Position numbers and translations under genes: made by a program | In this document: positions 33,599 through 41,192 of the stretch, one piece after another | Position numbering within the stretch: the stretch's first letter is position 1 | Layout of the letters: the number at the start of each line of letters is the position of its first letter | Source: Humibacillus xanthopallidus | GTDB taxonomy: Bacteria > Actinomycetota > Actinomycetes > Actinomycetales > Dermatophilaceae | DNA length: 64,000 nt | Assembly: GCF_006717145.1 (NCBI RefSeq) | Contig: NZ_VFQF01000002.1 | Location: forward strand, 620,001 to 684,000 | Direction of reading: 5' to 3' | The notes under the pieces: model-generated | The model's database searches: none | What the model was told of the DNA's origin: nothing | The model's input: the letters and a program-made list of their open reading frames with translations, nothing else

Positions 33599-33704
33599 GT
33601 CGAGTGGCCACACCTGGTCGCCTCAACCACGTCGAGTGGCCACACCTGGTCGCCTCGACCACGTCGAGTGGCCACAGTTGGGCGGCACGAGATGGCCGCT
33701 CGAC
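33599..33704 (+). repeat. 32-bp tandem repeats and hairpin immediately after hutH
   Basis: Two full 32-bp units (33599-33630, 33631-33662) differ at one base and share the core GTCGAGTGGCCACACCTGG. A third, diverged unit starts at 33663 with the same 13-base core GTCGAGTGGCCAC. It pairs with ATGGCCGCTCGAC at 33692-33704 as a 13-bp stem with two G-U pairs. The array starts three bases after the hutH stop. The same family recurs at 35966-36106 in the opposite orientation, again just after a stop codon. Confidence 0.88.
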
Positions 33705-33782
33705 GACAAGGGGAGCGGGGCACGGCCAACCGGCCTCACGGCATACATCGTTGGAAAATGACTGAACGAGAAGGGAACTGAC

Positions 33783-35438
33783 ATGGAAGGTGCACGACCC
33801 GTCCGCGCGGCTCGCGGCACGCAGCTGACCGCGCAGTCGTGGGCCACCGAGGCCCCGCTGCGGATGCTGATGAACAACCTCGACCCCGAGAACGCCGAGC
33901 GGCCCGACGACCTCGTCGTCTACGGCGGCACGGGCCGGGCGGCGCGCGACTGGAAGTCGTTCGACGCCATGGTGCGCACCCTCACCACGCTCAAGCAGGA
34001 CGAGACGATGCTCGTCCAGAGCGGCCGTCCCGTCGGCGTCATGCAGACGCATGAGTGGGCGCCGCGCGTGCTCATCGCCAACTCCAACCTCGTCGGCGAC
34101 TGGGCGACGTGGCCCGAGTTCCGCCGGCTCGAGCACATGGGGCTGACGATGTACGGCCAGATGACGGCCGGCTCGTGGATCTACATCGGCACCCAGGGCA
34201 TCGTCCAGGGCACCTACGAGACCTTCGCTGCCGTCGCCGAGAAGCGCTTCAACGGCACGCTCGCCGGCACGCTGACCCTCACCGGTGGCTGCGGTGGCAT
34301 GGGCGGCGCCCAGCCGCTCGCCGTGACGATGAACGACGGCGCCTGCCTCATCGTCGACGTCGACCCGGCTCGCCTCCACCGGCGTGTCGAGCACCGCTAC
34401 CTCGACGAGGTCGCGAAGGACCTCGACGACGCGATCGACAAGGCGCTCGCCGCCAAGCGCGAGCGTCGCGGTTGGTCGGTCGGTGTCGTCGGCAACGCGG
34501 CCGAGATCTTCCCCGAGCTCCTGCGTCGCGGCGTCGAGATCGACATCGTCACCGACCAGACGTCGGCCCACGACCCGCTCAGCTACCTGCCCGAGGGCGT
34601 CGCGCTCGAGGACTGGGCCGACTACGCCGAGAAGAAGCCCGAGGACTTCACCGACCGCGCCCGCGCCTCGATGGCCAAGCACGTCAAGGCGATGGTCGAG
34701 TTCCAGGACGCCGGCGCCGAGGTCTTCGACTACGGCAACTCGATCCGCGACGAGGCCCGTCAGGGCGGTTACGACCGCGCCTTCGAGTTCCCCGGCTTCG
34801 TGCCGGCCTACATCCGCCCGCTCTTCTGCGAGGGCAAGGGTCCGTTCCGCTGGGCCGCCCTCTCGGGCGACCCGCGCGACATCGCGGCGACCGACAAGGC
34901 CGTGCTCGAGCTCTTCCCCGACAACGACCGCCTGCACAAGTGGATCCGCGGCGCGCAGGACCGGATCGCCTTCCAGGGCTTGCCTGCTCGCATCTGCTGG
35001 CTCGGCTATGGCGAGCGTGACAAGGCCGGCCTGAAGTTCAACGAGATGGTGCGCACGGGCGAGCTGTCGGCGCCGATCGTCATCGGCCGCGACCACCTCG
35101 ACAGCGGCTCCGTCGCGAGCCCCTACCGCGAGACCGAGGCCATGGCCGACGGCTCCGACGCGATCGCCGACTGGCCGCTGCTCAACGCGCTCGTCAACAC
35201 GAGCTCGGGCGCGAGCTGGGTCTCGATCCACCACGGTGGTGGTGTCGGCATCGGCCGCAGCCTCCACGCCGGCCAGGTCTCCCTCGCGGACGGCACCGAC
35301 CTCGCGGCGCAGAAGCTCGCGCGCGTGCTCACCAACGACCCCGGCATGGGCGTCATCCGGCACGTGGACGCCGGCTACGACATCGCCGACCGCGTCGCGC
35401 ACGAGCGTGGAGTCCGCATCCCGATGCAGGAGGGCTGA
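33783..35438 (+). CDS. hutU: Urocanate hydratase
   Basis: A 551-residue enzyme converting urocanate to imidazolonepropionate with tightly bound NAD. Family segments are plain: [98 protein letters not shown] and [31 protein letters not shown] precedes the ATG. It lies downstream of hutH beyond the repeat array, so readthrough or its own promoter could drive it. Length and motifs are normal. Confidence 0.96.
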   Translation: MEGARPVRAARGTQLTAQSWATEAPLRMLMNNLDPENAERPDDLVVYGGTGRAARDWKSFDAMVRTLTTLKQDETMLVQSGRPVGVMQTHEWAPRVLIANSNLVGDWATWPEFRRLEHMGLTMYGQMTAGSWIYIGTQGIVQGTYETFAAVAEKRFNGTLAGTLTLTGGCGGMGGAQPLAVTMNDGACLIVDVDPARLHRRVEHRYLDEVAKDLDDAIDKALAAKRERRGWSVGVVGNAAEIFPELLRRGVEIDIVTDQTSAHDPLSYLPEGVALEDWADYAEKKPEDFTDRARASMAKHVKAMVEFQDAGAEVFDYGNSIRDEARQGGYDRAFEFPGFVPAYIRPLFCEGKGPFRWAALSGDPRDIAATDKAVLELFPDNDRLHKWIRGAQDRIAFQGLPARICWLGYGERDKAGLKFNEMVRTGELSAPIVIGRDHLDSGSVASPYRETEAMADGSDAIADWPLLNALVNTSSGASWVSIHHGGGVGIGRSLHAGQVSLADGTDLAAQKLARVLTNDPGMGVIRHVDAGYDIADRVAHERGVRIPMQEG

Positions 35439-35473
35439 GAGGCCGTATGCAGTCCGCCACCCTCACGCTCCCC

Positions 35474-35521
35474 GGTTCGATGTGTCTCCGCGGCCTCTGC
35501 GCCGTGCCGGTACATCGAACC
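35474..35521. terminator. 10-bp perfect inverted repeat between convergent hutU and the DUF2256 gene
   Basis: GGTTCGATGT at 35474-35483 and ACATCGAACC at 35512-35521 are perfect 10-bp arms around a 28-base loop. The element sits 35 bases after the hutU stop and 15 before the end of the convergent gene, where a bidirectional terminator would be expected. The long loop is unusual for a simple terminator. Confidence 0.6.
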
Positions 35522-35536
35522 AGGGGTGTGCGGGGG

Positions 35537-35914
35537 TCAGCGGGGGCGGCGCACCCGGATCGGCCCCTTGGCGTGGTCCGGGTCGATGACCTGCCCACCC
35601 TGCGTGATCTGTGCGAGGCCGGCGCCGACGAGTCGCCGCGCGGCCATGCGTGCCGGCTCCATGAGCTCGCGCCAGTCGTCGGCGCCGACCGCGCGGGCGG
35701 CCTCGCTCGGGCACACAGACGCGTCGCTCGCCCGGGCGTCAAGCAGCGCCTCGAGCGTGTCCTGCAGCTGCAGGTCGACCTGGGTCAGGCCGTGCTTGCG
35801 GCAGCTGTCGGAGCACCACCGCACCGACTCCCAGTCGCGAGCCCACGCCTTGCGCCAGGTGATCGTGCGACCGCACCGGGCGCACGGCTTGGTCGGCAGG
35901 GGGGCTCGTGACAT
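35537..35914 (-). CDS. DUF2256-DUF3253 fusion protein
   Basis: A 125-residue two-domain protein. The first 42 residues hold a zinc-finger-like DUF2256 module ([30 protein letters not shown]) with a C-x2-C ... C-x3-C spacing. The rest is a DUF3253 winged-helix-like domain ([40 protein letters not shown] ... [18 protein letters not shown]). Both families are widespread but have no settled function; the fold suggests nucleic-acid binding. The start at 35914 is the first Met before the zinc module; the 32-bp repeat array lies 52 bases upstream. Confidence 0.8.
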   Translation of the reverse strand: MSRAPLPTKPCARCGRTITWRKAWARDWESVRWCSDSCRKHGLTQVDLQLQDTLEALLDARASDASVCPSEAARAVGADDWRELMEPARMAARRLVGAGLAQITQGGQVIDPDHAKGPIRVRRPR

Positions 35915-35965
35915 GGACCCAGTGTGCGCCCAGGCGACCGGAGGGGCGGTGGGCGGGGGCCAGAA

Positions 35966-36106
35966 GTGGCCACTCGACTCGGATGGGGCGGCCAGGTGTG
36001 GCCACTCGACTCGGATGGGGCGGCCAGGTGTGGCCACTCGACTCGGATGGGGCGGCCAGGTGTGGCCACTCGACTCGGAGGGGGCGGCCAGGTGTGGCCA
36101 CTCGAC
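35966..36106 (-). repeat. 32-bp tandem repeat array after ybaK (4.4 copies)
   Basis: Units begin at 35966, 35998, 36030 and 36062, with a partial fifth copy at 36094-36106. Each reads GTGGCCACTCGAC followed by 19 bases ending GGCCAGGT, and they are nearly identical. On the minus strand they read GTCGAGTGGCCACACCTGG..., matching the array after hutH at about 27 of 32 positions. In the direction of ybaK the array starts one base after its stop codon. Units abut without spacers, so this is not CRISPR. The 32-bp length is not a multiple of three, so it is unlikely to be coding. Confidence 0.92.
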
Positions 36107-36107
36107 G

Positions 36108-36641
36108 TCAGGGGCGGCGGGTCTCCTCGTCGGAGATGTCGGCGACGGTCGCGTCGAAGAGGCGGATGACGTCGTCGCCCTGCACGGTGAGGCCGACGCC
36201 GTGAGCGCCGCCGCCGATCGAGATCCGGCGACCCACGAGGTGTGTGTCGGCGATGACGGGCAGCCGGGTCACGGAGCCGAACGGGGTGATCGTGCCCCGC
36301 TCGTAGCCCGTGACCGCTCTGGCGGTGTCGGCGTCGGGCATCGAGATGCGGTTCGTGCCGAGCAGGGCCCGCACCTTGGCCCAGGAGAACGTGCGGTTGC
36401 CCGGCACGAGCACGAAGACGTGCTCGTCCTCCGAGCGGCGCACCACGAGGGTCTTGATGAGGTCGCGCGGCTCGATGCCCCGCGCGGCAGCAGCCTCCTC
36501 GAGGCTGGCGACCCGGCCGTGCCGGGTCACCGTGTGCTCGATGCCCGCCTCGCGCACCGCATCGACCGCCGGGGTGCGGATGGCGTCGGAGTCACTACGC
36601 TCGTCGGTGTCGTCGCGGTCAGGGGCACCCGAAGAGTCCAT
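36108..36641 (-). CDS. YbaK/EbsC-type Cys-tRNA(Pro) deacylase-like protein
   Basis: A 177-residue protein with the YbaK fold. Family segments include [41 protein letters not shown], the catalytic-pocket [11 protein letters not shown], and [17 protein letters not shown]. Members hydrolyse mischarged aminoacyl-tRNAs such as Cys-tRNA(Pro). The start at 36641 (MDSSGAP) is the first good Met, with an acidic leader of about 20 residues. It is divergent from the M20 amidohydrolase gene and is not obviously connected to histidine breakdown. Confidence 0.88.
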   Translation of the reverse strand: MDSSGAPDRDDTDERSDSDAIRTPAVDAVREAGIEHTVTRHGRVASLEEAAAARGIEPRDLIKTLVVRRSEDEHVFVLVPGNRTFSWAKVRALLGTNRISMPDADTARAVTGYERGTITPFGSVTRLPVIADTHLVGRRISIGGGAHGVGLTVQGDDVIRLFDATVADISDEETRRP

Positions 36642-36662
36642 GTCGAACAGCCTAGTAACGTC

Positions 36663-36681
36663 GCCGGCGCAGCACGCCGGC
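36663..36681. promoter_or_regulatory. Inverted repeat between ybaK and the M20-hutF-hutI operon
   Basis: GCCGGCG at 36663-36669 and CGCCGGC at 36675-36681 are perfect 7-bp arms around five bases in the 59-base divergent gap. Simple GC-rich palindromes arise easily at this composition, so an operator role is only possible. It does not resemble the palindrome upstream of hutH. Confidence 0.35.
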
Positions 36682-36700
36682 CCCAAGATCGGAGATCGTC

Positions 36701-37999
36701 GTGACTGCCCCCCTCGACAGCGGCCCTGTCGACACCGCCCCCCTCGACAGCGCCCCCTTCGACCGGATGTGGGCGCAGCTCGAGGCCGTCGGCCGCGCGC
36801 CCGAGACGGGCGGCTACCGGCGCTTCGCGTGGACGCGCACCGACCACGACCTGCGCGAGTGGTTCGTGGGGGAGTGCACGGCGCGCGGTCTGGAGGTCGT
36901 CGAGGACCGGGCCGGCAACCAGTGGGCCTGGTGGGGTGACCCCGACGTCACCCCCGGTGTCGTCATCGGCTCGCACCTCGACTCCGTGCCCGACGGCGGG
37001 GCCTTCGACGGCCCGCTCGGCGTCGTCAGCGCGCTCGCCGTCGTCGACGCCCTGCGCGCCCGCGGAGTGCAGCCGGACGTGCCGCTCGGCGTCGTCAACT
37101 TCGTCGACGAGGAGGGGGCTCGCTTCGGCGTCGCCTGTGCCGGCTCACGCATCATCACCGGCGCCCTCGACGCCGACCGGGCGCGCTCGCTCACCGACGT
37201 CGACGGCGTGACGATGGCGCAGGCGTGGCGCGCCGCCGGCCGCGACCCCGACTTGCTCGGCCCCGACCCGGAGGCTCTGCGCCGCATCGGTCGCTTCGTC
37301 GAGCTGCACGTCGAGCAGGGCAAGGCTCTCGCGCTCGCGCCCGACGGCTCCGACGACCTCACGGACCCCTCGCGCGCCGTCGCAGTCGGCACCGACATCT
37401 GGCCGCACGGCCGCTGGCGCGTCGACCTGCCGGGTGAGGCCAACCATGCCGGCACCACCCGCCTCGAGGACCGGCACGACGCGATGCTCTCGCTCGCCGA
37501 CGTCGTGCACGCCACCCGGTCGTATGCCGTGGGGCTGGGCTGCGTCGCCACCGTGGGCAAGGTGCACGTGCAGCCGGGCGGGGTCAACGCCATCGCGAGC
37601 CACGTCACGGCCTGGCTCGACGCGCGCGGGCACAGTGCGCCGGCGGTGCGAGCCACCGTGGAGGCCGTCACCGCCGAGGCCGAGCGACTGGGCGGCACCG
37701 TGCGCGAGGAGTCGTGGACGCCGACCACCGACTTCGACGCGTCGCTCGTCAGCCGCCTGCGCGATGTCCTGCCCGACGCCCCCCTGCTCGGCACCGGGGC
37801 GGGGCATGATGCGGGGATCCTTGCCACACACGGGGTTTCGGCTGCGATGATCTTCGTGCGCAATCCCACAGGAGTTTCACACTCACCTGCCGAGTCCGCG
37901 ACCGCCGAGGACTGCCACCATGGGGTGGCAGCGCTCGCTGCCGTCGTCACCGACCTCTGCACCCGGAAGGACGCCGCCCCCATGAGAGACGCCCGATGA
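36701..37999 (+). CDS. M20-family amidohydrolase (AllC/hydantoinase-carbamoylase type) in the hut operon
   Basis: A 432-residue binuclear zinc amidohydrolase. Metal-ligand regions are intact: IGSHLDSVPDGGAFDG (His, Asp), VDEEGARF (Glu pair), RFVELHVEQG (His) and the C-terminal SHSPAESATAEDC (His). Relatives cleave allantoate or N-carbamoyl amino acids. It overlaps hutF by 4 bp, and hutI follows. HutF yields N-formylglutamate, which needs deformylation, and no hutG is present in the window. I infer that this enzyme performs that step. The alternative is an unrelated carbamoylase. The N-terminus has a short PLDSGPVDTAPLDSAPFD repeat. Confidence 0.85.
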   Translation: MTAPLDSGPVDTAPLDSAPFDRMWAQLEAVGRAPETGGYRRFAWTRTDHDLREWFVGECTARGLEVVEDRAGNQWAWWGDPDVTPGVVIGSHLDSVPDGGAFDGPLGVVSALAVVDALRARGVQPDVPLGVVNFVDEEGARFGVACAGSRIITGALDADRARSLTDVDGVTMAQAWRAAGRDPDLLGPDPEALRRIGRFVELHVEQGKALALAPDGSDDLTDPSRAVAVGTDIWPHGRWRVDLPGEANHAGTTRLEDRHDAMLSLADVVHATRSYAVGLGCVATVGKVHVQPGGVNAIASHVTAWLDARGHSAPAVRATVEAVTAEAERLGGTVREESWTPTTDFDASLVSRLRDVLPDAPLLGTGAGHDAGILATHGVSAAMIFVRNPTGVSHSPAESATAEDCHHGVAALAAVVTDLCTRKDAAPMRDAR

Positions 38000-39330
38000 C
38001 CGCCTACTGGTGCGAGAGCGCATGGCTCACAGGCGGATTCGCCCGCAGGGTTCGACTCGTCACGCAAGAGGGACTCATCAAGGACGTCCTCGTCGGGGCC
38101 GACCCCGAGCCCGACGACATCCGCCTCGCGGGTGTCACGCTGCCCGGCATGGCCAACGCCCACAGCCACGCCTTCCACCGGGCCCTCCGTGGCCGGGTCA
38201 ACGGCGGGGGCGGCAACTTCTGGAGCTGGCGCGAGCAGATGTATGCCGCGGCCGAGCAGCTCAACCCCGACACGTACTTCGCCCTGGCGCGCGCCGTCTT
38301 CGCCGAGATGGTGCTCGCCGGCTTCACCGTGGTCGGCGAGTTCCACTACGTGCACCACCGCCCCGGCGGCCAGCCCTACCGGGACCCGAACGCCATGGGC
38401 CTCGCGGTGCGCCAGGCCGCTGAGGAGGCCGGGATCCGCCTCACGCTGCTCGACACCTGCTACCTCGAGGGCGGCCTCAACGGAGGTGGCCACATCGAGC
38501 TGCACCCCGGGCAGCGGCGCTTCAGCGACGGCACCGTCGACAAGTGGGCCGAGCGCATGGCGGCGCGCTCGCCGGAGACCGACCGGGTGCGGCTCGGGGC
38601 TGCGATCCACTCCGTGCGTGCCGTGCGCCGAGAAGACCTGCCGCAGGTCGTGGCGGCCGCGGGGTCGCTGCCGCTGCACGTCCACCTCTCGGAGCAGCAC
38701 GGCGAGAACCTCGCCTGCCAGATGTTCTACGGCCACACGCCGACCGAGCTGCTCGACGAGGCCGGGGCGCTCGGCAGCAACCTCACGAGCGTGCACGCGA
38801 CGCACCTGACCGAGCACGACATCGAGCTGCTCGGGGGCACGGGCACCGGGGCGTGCATCTGTCCGACGACCGAGCGCGACCTCGCCGACGGCATCGGCCC
38901 GAGCCGGGCCCTGCACGACGCCGGCAGCCCGATCTCGCTCGGCACCGACCAGCACGTCATCATCGACCCGTTCGTCGAGCTGCGTGGCATCGAGATGCAC
39001 GAGCGCCTCGTCACCAACGAGCGTGACCGCTTCTCGGCCAACGACCTGCTCCTCGCGGGCTCCTTCAACGGCTACCGGGCGCTCGGCTGGTCGGACGGCG
39101 GCCACCTCTCCAAGGGTGCCCTCGCCGACTTCGTCACGGTGCGCACCGACACGGTCAACACGGCGGGCTCGGCCCCCGAACAGATCATCTACTCGTCCGT
39201 CGCCGCCGACGTGTCGACCGTCGTCGTCGGCGGTGACGTCGTCGTCAGTGACGGTCGGCACCGCATCGGCGACGTGGGCCGTCTGCTCGGCCTCTCCATC
39301 CAGAGGGTCGCCGGAGCCGTGAACTCGTGA
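37996..39330 (+). CDS. hutF: Formimidoylglutamate deiminase
   Basis: A 444-residue amidohydrolase-superfamily enzyme that converts N-formimino-glutamate to N-formylglutamate and ammonia. Metal and substrate regions include [18 protein letters not shown], the GEFHYVHH strand, [14 protein letters not shown], and [22 protein letters not shown]. The two-histidine metal motif is written HAHSH-type as expected. It sits between the M20 enzyme and hutI with 4-bp overlaps on both sides, so the three are one translational unit. Its presence shows histidine breakdown goes by the five-step route. Confidence 0.94.
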   Translation: MTAYWCESAWLTGGFARRVRLVTQEGLIKDVLVGADPEPDDIRLAGVTLPGMANAHSHAFHRALRGRVNGGGGNFWSWREQMYAAAEQLNPDTYFALARAVFAEMVLAGFTVVGEFHYVHHRPGGQPYRDPNAMGLAVRQAAEEAGIRLTLLDTCYLEGGLNGGGHIELHPGQRRFSDGTVDKWAERMAARSPETDRVRLGAAIHSVRAVRREDLPQVVAAAGSLPLHVHLSEQHGENLACQMFYGHTPTELLDEAGALGSNLTSVHATHLTEHDIELLGGTGTGACICPTTERDLADGIGPSRALHDAGSPISLGTDQHVIIDPFVELRGIEMHERLVTNERDRFSANDLLLAGSFNGYRALGWSDGGHLSKGALADFVTVRTDTVNTAGSAPEQIIYSSVAADVSTVVVGGDVVVSDGRHRIGDVGRLLGLSIQRVAGAVNS

Positions 39331-40541
39331 GCGTCCTCCTCACCGGTATCACGGAGCTGACGACGAACGACCCCGAGCGCAGCGAGCACGCCGGTGCCGG
39401 CACCGACCCGGGCGACCGCCTGCTCGGGATCGTCCGTGACGCCGCACTTGTCGTGTCGGACACCGGCCCCGACGCCGTCGTCGAGTGGGTCGGCCGCGCG
39501 GCAGACGCTCCCGACGCCGACGAGCGGCGCGACCTCGGTGGTCGCGCCGTCATCCCCGGCTTCGTCGACTCCCACACGCACCTCGTCTTCGCGGGCGACC
39601 GCTCGGCGGAGTTCGCCGCCCGCATGACCGGCACGCCCTACGACGGCGGCGGAATCGCCGTCTCGGTCGCCGCGACCCGCGCCGCCTCCGACGAGGAGCT
39701 GCGCGCCCACGTGGCGTCGCGCGTCGCCGAGATGCGGGCGCAGGGAACGACGACGGTCGAGATCAAGAGCGGCTACGGCCTCACCGTGGAGGACGAGCTG
39801 CGCTCTCTCCGCATCGCACGCGAGTTCACCTCTCACACAACGTTCCTCGGGGCCCATGTCGTGCCACGAGAGCACGCTGCCGACCGGACGGCATACCTCG
39901 AGCTCGTCGTCGGTCCGATGCTGGACGCCGTCGTCGCCGCGGGCGGCGCCGCGCTGGCCGAGAGCATCGACGTCTTCTGCGAGCCGCACTCCACCCACGC
40001 CTTCGACGGTGACGAGGCACGGGTCGTCCTCGAGGCCGGGCGGGCCGCGGGGCTGGCGCTGCGGGTGCACGGCAACCAGCTCGGCCACGGCCCGGGGGTG
40101 CAGCTCGCCTGCGAGCTCGAAGCACGAAGCGTCGACCACTGCACCTACCTGAGCAGTGCCGACGTCGACGCGCTCGTCGCCGCTCGTGGATCGACGGTCG
40201 CGACCCTCCTTCCGGGAGTGGAGTTCTCGACGCGTTCGCCCTACCCCGACGCGCGCCACCTCATCGACGCGGGTGTCGACGTGGCCCTGGCCAGCGACTG
40301 CAACCCGGGCACCTGCTACTCGTCCTCGATGCCTTTCGCCATCGCCCTCGCAGTGCGCGAGATGGGGATGACGCCGGCAGAGGCACTCCACGCCGCGACG
40401 GCGGTGTCGGCCCGGTCGCTCGGCCTCGACCGTCGCCTCGCACCGGGCCGGCCGGCCGAGCTCGCCGTCATCGACGGGCCGAGCCACCTGCACCTCGCCT
40501 ACCGCGCCGGGGTGCCGATTGTGCGCGCCCTCGACCTCTAG
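39327..40541 (+). CDS. hutI: Imidazolonepropionase
   Basis: A 404-residue amidohydrolase that opens the ring of imidazolonepropionate to give N-formimino-glutamate. Metal ligands lie in [18 protein letters not shown] (HxH), [13 protein letters not shown] and [18 protein letters not shown]. The segment [12 protein letters not shown] is also characteristic. The GTG start overlaps the hutF stop by 4 bp (GTGA). Together with hutH, hutU and hutF it completes conversion of histidine to N-formylglutamate. Confidence 0.95.
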   Translation: MSVLLTGITELTTNDPERSEHAGAGTDPGDRLLGIVRDAALVVSDTGPDAVVEWVGRAADAPDADERRDLGGRAVIPGFVDSHTHLVFAGDRSAEFAARMTGTPYDGGGIAVSVAATRAASDEELRAHVASRVAEMRAQGTTTVEIKSGYGLTVEDELRSLRIAREFTSHTTFLGAHVVPREHAADRTAYLELVVGPMLDAVVAAGGAALAESIDVFCEPHSTHAFDGDEARVVLEAGRAAGLALRVHGNQLGHGPGVQLACELEARSVDHCTYLSSADVDALVAARGSTVATLLPGVEFSTRSPYPDARHLIDAGVDVALASDCNPGTCYSSSMPFAIALAVREMGMTPAEALHAATAVSARSLGLDRRLAPGRPAELAVIDGPSHLHLAYRAGVPIVRALDL

Positions 40542-40553
40542 GCGGGACCGGGT

Positions 40554-41192
40554 TCAGGTCGCCGGCGCGGGTGGGGGGTGACCTACGGCGTCACCGAGCA
40601 GCGGCAGACCGCTGCCGAGATGCACCATGAGGGGCAGCTGGAAGTGGCCCGAGCGTGACGCGAGGGGCTTGTCGCCCACCGCGAGCGTCCCTTCGAGGTC
40701 GCACACGCCGGAGTGCAGCGAGACGAGCAGGCCGTCGCGGACCGTGGCGACCGCGGCCTTGAGCGCGAAGGTGAGCGAGAGGTCGAACTCCACTGTCGCG
40801 AGAGGTACGTCGTCAAGCCGCAGCTCGAGTCGGGGCTGGTGGCTCGACGTGATGGAGTGGGTGGCGAGGTCGAGCACCTCGCTGCTGCCGAGCGCGGCCC
40901 GCGTGCGCTGGGCGGCCGCGTGCAGGTCGCCGAACTTGCGCCACCCCTCGAGGATGAGGGTGTCGAGCCCGATGTCGAGCAGGTCGTGGGCCACGGAGGC
41001 GATCTGGCCACCCACCGCGTCCAGGCCCGCCTTCGACAGGGTGCGCAGGCCCGAGGTCGCGGCGCCCACGACTCCGTTCTCCTTGAGTGCGTCGGCGAGC
41101 TGCTGCACGGAGTCGTCGCCACCGCCGAAGAGGAACGCGGCGGCACTGAGGCTGGGGGCGGCTGTGGCGGTGGCTGTGGCGGTGGTAGTCAT
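40554..41192 (-). CDS. Hypothetical protein, 212 residues
   Basis: I do not recognise a family. The protein begins with a Thr/Ala run (TTTATATATAAPS), then a helical segment (DSVQQLADALKENGVVGAATSGLRTLSKAGLDAVGGQIASVAHDLLDIGLDTLILEGWRKF), and ends in beta-rich sequence (LELRLDDVPLATVEFDLSLTFALKAAVATVRDGLLVSLHSGVCDLEGTLAV). No signal peptide is apparent. Its start overlaps the end of the upstream repeat-protein gene by 4 bp on the same strand, so they are co-translated and may act together, perhaps at the cell surface. It converges on hutI with 12 bases between the stop codons. Confidence 0.7.
   Translation of the reverse strand: MTTTATATATAAPSLSAAAFLFGGGDDSVQQLADALKENGVVGAATSGLRTLSKAGLDAVGGQIASVAHDLLDIGLDTLILEGWRKFGDLHAAAQRTRAALGSSEVLDLATHSITSSHQPRLELRLDDVPLATVEFDLSLTFALKAAVATVRDGLLVSLHSGVCDLEGTLAVGDKPLASRSGHFQLPLMVHLGSGLPLLGDAVGHPPPAPAT

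Noticed and set aside
35966-36106. A CRISPR-like array of 32-bp repeats
   Set aside because: The 32-bp units abut directly with no unique spacers, and no cas gene is nearby. They are tandem repeats.
35924-36169. Open frames across the 32-bp repeats that encode repetitive peptides on both strands
   Set aside because: The unit length is not a multiple of three, so the peptide changes frame from unit to unit. There is no ribosome-binding site and the stretch lies between well-supported genes.
36663-36681. The palindrome before the M20-hutF-hutI operon as a second site for the IclR regulator
   Set aside because: Its arms (GCCGGCG) do not resemble those upstream of hutH (CGTCTC), so a shared regulator is not supported by sequence. 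It is kept only as a low-confidence site.
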